Source of the DNA: Fimisoma sp964619315
GTDB lineage: Bacteria > Bacillota > Clostridia > Peptostreptococcales > Anaerovoracaceae
Assembly: GCA_964619315.1 (NCBI GenBank)
Contig: CAZUEH010000003.1
Coordinates: forward strand, 46,036 to 110,035
Length of the DNA stretch: 64,000 nt
Direction: 5' to 3'
The notes below the pieces were generated by a model. That model made no database searches. It saw only the letters and a list, made by a program, of their open reading frames with translations, and had not been told where the DNA came from. The translations under genes and the position numbers were made by a program. This document shows, piece by piece, positions 59,677 to 64,000 of this stretch. The number at the start of each line of letters is the position of its first letter. Within the stretch, counting starts at the first letter, position 1.

Positions 59677-60813
59677 ATGTATAAGAATGCTTTAAGACCT
59701 GCATGGGTCGAAATTAACTTGAATAATCTTGATTTTAATATTAAGAACATCAAAGCCAAGATTGGCGATAGAGAAATGATAGGTGTCATCAAGGCAGACG
59801 CTTACGGACACGGCAGTGTTAAAGTTGCAGAGGTTCTAATAGCAAACGGTTGCAAAACTCTTGCTATAGCTACTATCCACGAAGCTCTTGCTCTTCGTGA
59901 TGCTGGCATCAAAGAGGACATCATCCACTTAGGTCTTGCACCAGACATGTATGTTGAGACTTTAGTAAAATACGATATAACTCCTGTGGTTTGTGACTCT
60001 ACAAACGCAGCAGCAATAGATGCCGCAGCAAAAGCTCAGGGAAAAGTCGTAAGAGGCCTTATCGCAATAGACACAGGAATGGGTCGTATCGGATATTTGG
60101 CTGACGAAATAGAATACGCAGTAGAAGACATTAAAAAAATTCAGGAACTTGAAAACTTCCAAATTAAAGGTTTGTTTTCACACATGGCAACAGCTGATGC
60201 TGCTGACAAAACATTTGCTCATGAGCAGGAAGAAAAATATAACAAGTTCTATGACGCACTAACACAAGCGGGAATCAATTTCCCAATGAAAACGTTGGCC
60301 AACAGTGCTTCAATTATGGAACTTCCAACAATTCATTTTGACGCTTGCCGTCCTGGAATCATTCTATACGGATGTTATCCATCAGATGAGGTTGATACAA
60401 ATGAAGTTGCCCTTAAACCTGTAATGTCTGTTAAAGCTAACATCATTCATTTAAAAGATGTTCCAGTAGGTTTCTCTACAGGATATGGCAGAAAGTTCAT
60501 TGCAGAAAGACCAAGCAAAATTGCCACTTTGGCTCTTGGATATGCTGACGGATACCCTCGTCCATATTCCCAGTTTGCGAAAGTCTTAGTCAACGGTTGT
60601 GTTGCTCCTATCGCGGGGAATATCTGCATGGATCAGTGCATGGTAGATGTTACCGATGTTCCTGATGTTAAGATTGGTGATGAAGTTATCATCGTAGGTT
60701 CTGACGGAAAGAACACTATCTTAGCCGACGACATTGCAAGAGCAACAGGAACTATCAACTACGAAATAGTATGTGCTTTTGGCCAAAGATTGCCCAAGGT
60801 ATATGTAAAATAA
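59677..60813 (+). CDS. alr: Alanine racemase
   Basis: PLP enzyme making D-alanine for the cell wall. From this start, K39 (GVIKADAYGHG) binds PLP, and the second catalytic Tyr is in the C-terminal half; LALGYADGYPR is also diagnostic. 378 residues, typical. The ATG at 59677 follows AGGAGATACT with 12-base spacing; upstream TTG starts have no good site. It is followed by a strong terminator. Fits the cell-wall theme of the VanY and GT51 genes elsewhere in the window. Confidence 0.94.
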   Translation: MYKNALRPAWVEINLNNLDFNIKNIKAKIGDREMIGVIKADAYGHGSVKVAEVLIANGCKTLAIATIHEALALRDAGIKEDIIHLGLAPDMYVETLVKYDITPVVCDSTNAAAIDAAAKAQGKVVRGLIAIDTGMGRIGYLADEIEYAVEDIKKIQELENFQIKGLFSHMATADAADKTFAHEQEEKYNKFYDALTQAGINFPMKTLANSASIMELPTIHFDACRPGIILYGCYPSDEVDTNEVALKPVMSVKANIIHLKDVPVGFSTGYGRKFIAERPSKIATLALGYADGYPRPYSQFAKVLVNGCVAPIAGNICMDQCMVDVTDVPDVKIGDEVIIVGSDGKNTILADDIARATGTINYEIVCAFGQRLPKVYVK

Positions 60814-60822
60814 TCGATTAAA

Positions 60823-60875
60823 AAGCCCCTTTGAGAAGTGACCAACATGGTTCCTCTTAAAGGGGCTTCGTTTTT
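60823..60875. terminator. Terminator between alr and the P-loop kinase gene
   Basis: Long hairpin AAGCCCCTTTGAGAAG / CCTCTTAAAGGGGCTT (two mismatches) followed by TTTTT; also A-rich on the left, so possibly bidirectional. Confidence 0.82.
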
Positions 60876-61428
60876 ATGCTTTTCCGTCTAATAAAACGTC
60901 TGCTATGGCTTCAATGCCATATGTCTCGAAATATTTTTTCTCCATCGGAATCCATTTTTCTTTGAAGGCTTCTAATTTCTCTGCACCACTTCTTTGTAGA
61001 ATACGCATCAGTTGAGTTTCGGAGTCAATACTCATAAAGACTTTTAAATCATATAAGTCCCTAAACTCAGGTCTAAAGGTGTATGCACCTTCCACTATTA
61101 TCAGACCGTTGCCTTTGATATGCCTTTTTTCAGTTATCTTAAACTGGGAGCAGTCAAACACTCCGTATTCAAAAGAGGCGTGCTCCCTCAATGGTGCTGC
61201 GACTTCTTTGGCAAATCTTTCGTAATGGACATTGCCACCTGCTTCACTCAACCTTTTTTCGGTTCTCAGTTCAGTCGGCAAGAAAAAATCATCCATACGA
61301 ACAACCTCTCCTCCAAACGCTGATGCAAGCTTGCTTGCGAGAGTGCTTTTGCCTGCTGCTGCCATTCCATCAATACCCACTATGACTCTTGGATTTTGGG
61401 CAAGCATGCTCTTTAATTTCTGAATCAT
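60874..61428 (-). CDS. P-loop kinase of the uridine kinase superfamily
   Basis: 184 residues with Walker A GMAAAGKSTL and MDDFFLP (the counterpart of the uridine kinase substrate loop), followed by VEGAYTFRPEF. It lacks the C-terminal parts of full-length Udk. The start at 61428 overlaps the DUF2284 stop as ATGA; the upstream GTG/ATG candidates lie inside that gene. Substrate unknown; a nucleoside or related compound is likely. Confidence 0.78.
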   Translation of the reverse strand: MIQKLKSMLAQNPRVIVGIDGMAAAGKSTLASKLASAFGGEVVRMDDFFLPTELRTEKRLSEAGGNVHYERFAKEVAAPLREHASFEYGVFDCSQFKITEKRHIKGNGLIIVEGAYTFRPEFRDLYDLKVFMSIDSETQLMRILQRSGAEKLEAFKEKWIPMEKKYFETYGIEAIADVLLDGKA

Positions 61429-61964
61429 TTCTTTAACAGCCCTCCTACGAGAACAAAGTAAGATGGCATTTTGCCATTCTCTACCCATTCTAATTCTATT
61501 CCCATCAGCTTGCTGACAGTCAACCCTACGTTTCCTCCTATAGACTCAATGGAGTATCTCATCTCCTCTGGGTGGCGACAAGGGCTTCCTTGTGGGCGAG
61601 TGCAGCCCTCTTTGGCACACAAACTACAGCTTCCTGCACTAAGAGATGTGGAGCCCTCGTACTGTTTCTCCATTTTGTATAGTTCATCGCTCATCTGGCC
61701 TTTTACTTCCTCAAGGAGCGCTTTCATTTTTTCCGTATCATCGCCAATTTGCTCTTGATCGAAATTGATTTTTCTAGCAATTACTTTTAGTGTGGAAAAC
61801 TTTTTCCAATACTCCTTTGGATCAAAGTCGTAAGGCGGGCATGACCAAACTGTAGAATAGTTAGGACATTCTTTGCAACATTCCAAAAACTCTTCTACAT
61901 TGACATAGTCTTTTATATATTCCTCGACGGTTATTTCTCGTTCTGATTTTTCGATATTGTACAT
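61425..61964 (-). CDS. DUF2284 family metal-binding protein
   Basis: 179-residue protein with two cysteine clusters: CCKECPNYSTVWSCPPYDFD near the N-terminus and CSLCAKEGCTRPQGSPCRHP in the middle. These form a Fe-S or other metal site. The start at 61964 follows AAGGAGAAAACC; the ATG at 62000 is upstream of that site. It is translationally coupled to the P-loop kinase by a four-base overlap. Function unknown; DUF2284 proteins are widespread in anaerobes. Confidence 0.85.
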   Translation of the reverse strand: MYNIEKSEREITVEEYIKDYVNVEEFLECCKECPNYSTVWSCPPYDFDPKEYWKKFSTLKVIARKINFDQEQIGDDTEKMKALLEEVKGQMSDELYKMEKQYEGSTSLSAGSCSLCAKEGCTRPQGSPCRHPEEMRYSIESIGGNVGLTVSKLMGIELEWVENGKMPSYFVLVGGLLKK

Positions 61965-61994
61965 AAGGTTTTCTCCTTTTCCATGGAATAAGTA

Positions 61995-62019
61995 TACCAT
62001 ATTCTTCTTTTGTATGGTA
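61995..62019. promoter_or_regulatory. Inverted repeat in the divergent DUF2284/amidohydrolase region
   Basis: TACCATA, 11 bases, TATGGTA: perfect seven-base arms between the two divergent genes, near the -10 of either. Possible operator. Confidence 0.35.
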
Positions 62020-62050
62020 GAATAATTGTGATTGTCTTATGGAGGGAAAT

Positions 62051-63400
62051 ATGGCATTAGGATTTTTCAAAAAGTCTGTCAAGGCAGATTTAATATTACA
62101 CAACGGAGTGATTTTAACTCAAGACCCAGACAGTCCTGTTGCGAGCGCAGTTGCTTGCTCTCAGGGCAAAATCATAGCAGTTGGCGATTTTGAGAGTATG
62201 GATTCACTTGTTGATTCTAATACTCAAATAATCGATTTGAACCAGCAGTACGTTCTTCCTGGGCTAATTGACCTGCTTGGAAGTCCTGTCACTGATGCTT
62301 TAAAAGACAACTATCTTGATTTGACTCAATGTTCATCATCTGAGCAGCTATGCTCAATGGTCGGCCAATGGGATATGAAGAATCAAGAGGCGGAAATCGT
62401 TTTCGGATACGGATACAATGAAGATGTGTTTGAAAAGGAAACTGCAAACGCTGGTGAAGATGCTCCTAAAATTGTTATGGAGATTCTCGACGGCGTCTGT
62501 GATAGCAAGCCTGTGGTATTGCTTTGTAAGAGCACGGTGTCGTGCCTTTTGAACAGTGCCGCTGCAGCCATAGTCAAAGAAACTGCCGATGAGGAAATGG
62601 TCCAATTTATTACGGTTCCATACATTCTCAATCTGCTTGTGCCTTTTGACTTTGAGCAAATTATCCAAAAGGTCGATGATAGTATCAAGGCCAGCCTTAG
62701 CTCTGGTTTTACTTCAGTAGTAAGTTTAGGCTCACCAGACTATTTTGAATCGATTTATCAAGATGCTCTTATCAGCTTATATAACGAGGATTCTCTTGAC
62801 CAAAAGTTCTTTGGATCATATATGATGAATCGTCCGCTTTTCCCAAAAGGCTTAGTTCATCGCTTAATGGAGCGAAAGACTATGTGCAATGAAATTGATG
62901 GTTTAATCAATGCCACAACACTTTATGTGGATTTGAATCAGAGCCAAAGCCCTGTAGAATTTTCTCAAAATTCTACGGATGAAATTTTGGCGGCGGTAGC
63001 CGACAAGGGGTTTGGCATATACATTAAGGCCGCAGACGAAGCGGATTTTAATATGGCAGTTCAGGGGTTGGAATATATAAGAGGCAAGGGTTACAAGGAT
63101 ACATTTACAATTGAATCGAACTTCAATCCTGAGAAACTCTCGTCAGAACTAATGTATTCGGAAAGCGCTTACTATATGCCCCCACTAAAAGATTTGTGTA
63201 ATCTTCCTATTGAGGATTTTATACAAACCATAACAATTACTGCCGCTTCAATAATAGATAGCGAAAATTCCATAGGAAGTATTGAGGTGGACAAATTCGC
63301 AGATATGGCAGTTTTTTCCGTAGACCCTATGGGCCTAACACCCGAAGAATTGCTTGCACATTCACCTAATATGACTATTTCAAATGGTAAAATAATTTAA
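62051..63400 (+). CDS. Amidohydrolase-superfamily homologue lacking the metal-binding HxH
   Basis: 449 residues with the architecture of YtcJ-like amidohydrolases: beta-sandwich start (KADLILHNGVILTQDPDSP), QYVLPGLIDLLGSP, and C-terminal TITAASIIDSENSIGSIEVDKFADMAVFSVDP, a strong family match (usual: PGxIDxHxH and GSIxxGKxADxxV). Where the metal-binding HxH should stand it has LLGSP, and no second HxH is seen elsewhere. It is probably catalytically inactive or repurposed. The start at 62051 follows GGAGGG; the ATG at 62039 overlaps that site. It ends 23 bases before the DUF4430 lipoprotein gene. Confidence 0.8.
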   Translation: MALGFFKKSVKADLILHNGVILTQDPDSPVASAVACSQGKIIAVGDFESMDSLVDSNTQIIDLNQQYVLPGLIDLLGSPVTDALKDNYLDLTQCSSSEQLCSMVGQWDMKNQEAEIVFGYGYNEDVFEKETANAGEDAPKIVMEILDGVCDSKPVVLLCKSTVSCLLNSAAAAIVKETADEEMVQFITVPYILNLLVPFDFEQIIQKVDDSIKASLSSGFTSVVSLGSPDYFESIYQDALISLYNEDSLDQKFFGSYMMNRPLFPKGLVHRLMERKTMCNEIDGLINATTLYVDLNQSQSPVEFSQNSTDEILAAVADKGFGIYIKAADEADFNMAVQGLEYIRGKGYKDTFTIESNFNPEKLSSELMYSESAYYMPPLKDLCNLPIEDFIQTITITAASIIDSENSIGSIEVDKFADMAVFSVDPMGLTPEELLAHSPNMTISNGKII

Positions 63401-63423
63401 TGTTTTATAATGGAGGAACTAAA

Positions 63424-63870
63424 ATGAAAAAAGTACTAACACTCACTCTAGTTATTGCACTTTGCTTCACTCTTGTATCTTGTACAAAAGATAAAGCACT
63501 TGAGCCTACTGAAGATTTGGTTAACCCTATCACTTTAACCATGTCAATAACAAACACTGTGGAAGATGACAGTATTGGAGAAGACTTTGCACCAGTAAAA
63601 AATGTGTCGTTTATTGTAGAGGAAGATACCACTGCTTTGGAGGCAACTCAAATCTATTGTGTTTCAAACGATTTGGCCATAGAAGTTGACCCAGGAAACA
63701 CCTATGTATCATCAATAATGAATCTTGGCGAAAAAGATGCCGAGCCTACTACTGGTTGGATTTTCAAGCTTAATGGCGTATCAGGAAGCCTTGGCGCCAA
63801 CGAAGAAGTGTTAAAGGATGGAGATGAAATCTCATGGGAATTCGTTGACTTCGCAACTTATTCATGGTAG
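63424..63870 (+). CDS. DUF4430 family lipoprotein
   Basis: 148 residues with lipoprotein signal (lipobox LVSC, Cys20). The mature part is a DUF4430 domain (SFIVEEDTTALEATQIYCVS, TTGWIFKLNGVSGSLGANEEVLKDGDEISWEF), a beta fold related to transcobalamin C-terminal and other cobalamin-associated domains. The start at 63424 follows GGAGGAACTAAA; the longer frame overlaps the amidohydrolase. Probably co-transcribed with the amidohydrolase homologue. The ligand, if any, is unknown. Confidence 0.85.
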   Translation: MKKVLTLTLVIALCFTLVSCTKDKALEPTEDLVNPITLTMSITNTVEDDSIGEDFAPVKNVSFIVEEDTTALEATQIYCVSNDLAIEVDPGNTYVSSIMNLGEKDAEPTTGWIFKLNGVSGSLGANEEVLKDGDEISWEFVDFATYSW

Positions 63871-64000
63871 AATTTATTCATTCATTTTAATTGGAAATTT
63901 TCCTTCTTTTATTGAATACACACACTTTAAAAAAGCACCTCTCAGTGTGATATGTACCCAGAATCCTGGACACATAGATAATTGAATTAAGCACAATACA
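63871..64000. other. Noncoding end of window with possible mobile-element end sequence
   Basis: No ORF. AT-rich, then 63953-63974 reads TGTACCCAGAATCCTGGACA plus CA. Sequences ending in GGGTACA / TGTACCC with a nearby GTCC are common at ends of IS3-family elements, but no transposase is inside the window. Tentative. Confidence 0.3.

Noticed and set aside
1..64000. CRISPR array, prophage or complete insertion sequence
   Set aside because: No regularly spaced direct repeats, cas genes, phage structural genes, integrase or transposase were seen.

Overview
The window looks like chromosome from a low-GC, Gram-positive anaerobe of the class Clostridia. The evidence is AT-rich intergenic DNA with near-consensus sigma-A promoters, strong GGAGG ribosome sites, a complete rnfCDGEAB operon, an acetyl-CoA acetyltransferase, several flavodoxin/ferredoxin fusions, UPF0182, YlmH, NfeD/SPFH and DUF2284 proteins, and CCA-encoding tRNAs. 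A lineage near Anaerovoracaceae (Eubacteriales family XIII) is a guess from gene content. Most of the window is ordinary housekeeping chromosome with dense operons and hairpin terminators. No prophage, CRISPR array or complete insertion sequence is visible.

Layout. 1-7.2 kb: a cut-off dCMP deaminase, truA, yhbY and a prepilin peptidase; glnS; a VanY-type lipoprotein with an MGMT-like protein; a flavodoxin-ferredoxin protein; and thiolase. 7.5-11.7 kb: a sir2-surE-isochorismatase-DUF2156 operon, then a patatin phospholipase. 11.8-16.7 kb: an ECF transporter S component divergent from a MocR regulator, then apbE and a NusG-II / Gx-transporter / flavodoxin-ferredoxin operon. 16.7-18.2 kb: a small islet with a broken C5 DNA methyltransferase, a leucine-rich-repeat protein and a cold-shock gene. 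18.3-23.3 kb: the rnf operon. ApbE attaches FMN to RnfD and RnfG, so the apbE group and rnf probably form one redox module that the islet divides.

23.4-34.1 kb: a TIGR00300 (ornithine cyclodeaminase-type) gene divergent from a TetR gene; serS and a long glutamine synthetase; and an envelope operon (UPF0182, a zinc-ribbon membrane protein and an acidic membrane protein) with a near-consensus promoter. 34.2-35.6 kb: tRNA-Lys followed by a decayed array of repeated coding fragments around a lipoprotein gene. 35.6-42.6 kb: an alcohol dehydrogenase, a small membrane protein, a ylmH / TIM-barrel / moaA operon, a TSCPD protein, a CDF metal transporter, and nfeD-SPFH. 42.6-46.0 kb: an iron-uptake locus, feoA-feoA-feoB plus a Cys-rich FeoB partner, divergent from a DtxR-family regulator, with three operator-like palindromes between them.

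46-54 kb: a second cold-shock gene, a MerR-TipAS regulator, a hybrid histidine kinase, DUF2809 and CAP-domain proteins, an Fe-S protein, a marR-MATE pair and tRNA-Leu. 54-61 kb: an AI-2E family transporter, a GT51 transglycosylase, a GntR regulator, ispE, an Ig-domain membrane protein with a histone-like tail, tadA, a small NrdD-like protein and alanine racemase. 61-64 kb: a P-loop kinase, a DUF2284 protein, an amidohydrolase homologue without its metal ligands, and a DUF4430 lipoprotein.

The least explained elements are the decayed array next to tRNA-Lys, the methyltransferase fragment, the MocR regulator without the expected PLP lysine, the apparently inactive amidohydrolase, the Ig/histone-tail membrane protein and the UPF0182 operon. 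No single cluster can be declared a new system from sequence alone. All family assignments are from reading motifs; no database search was run.
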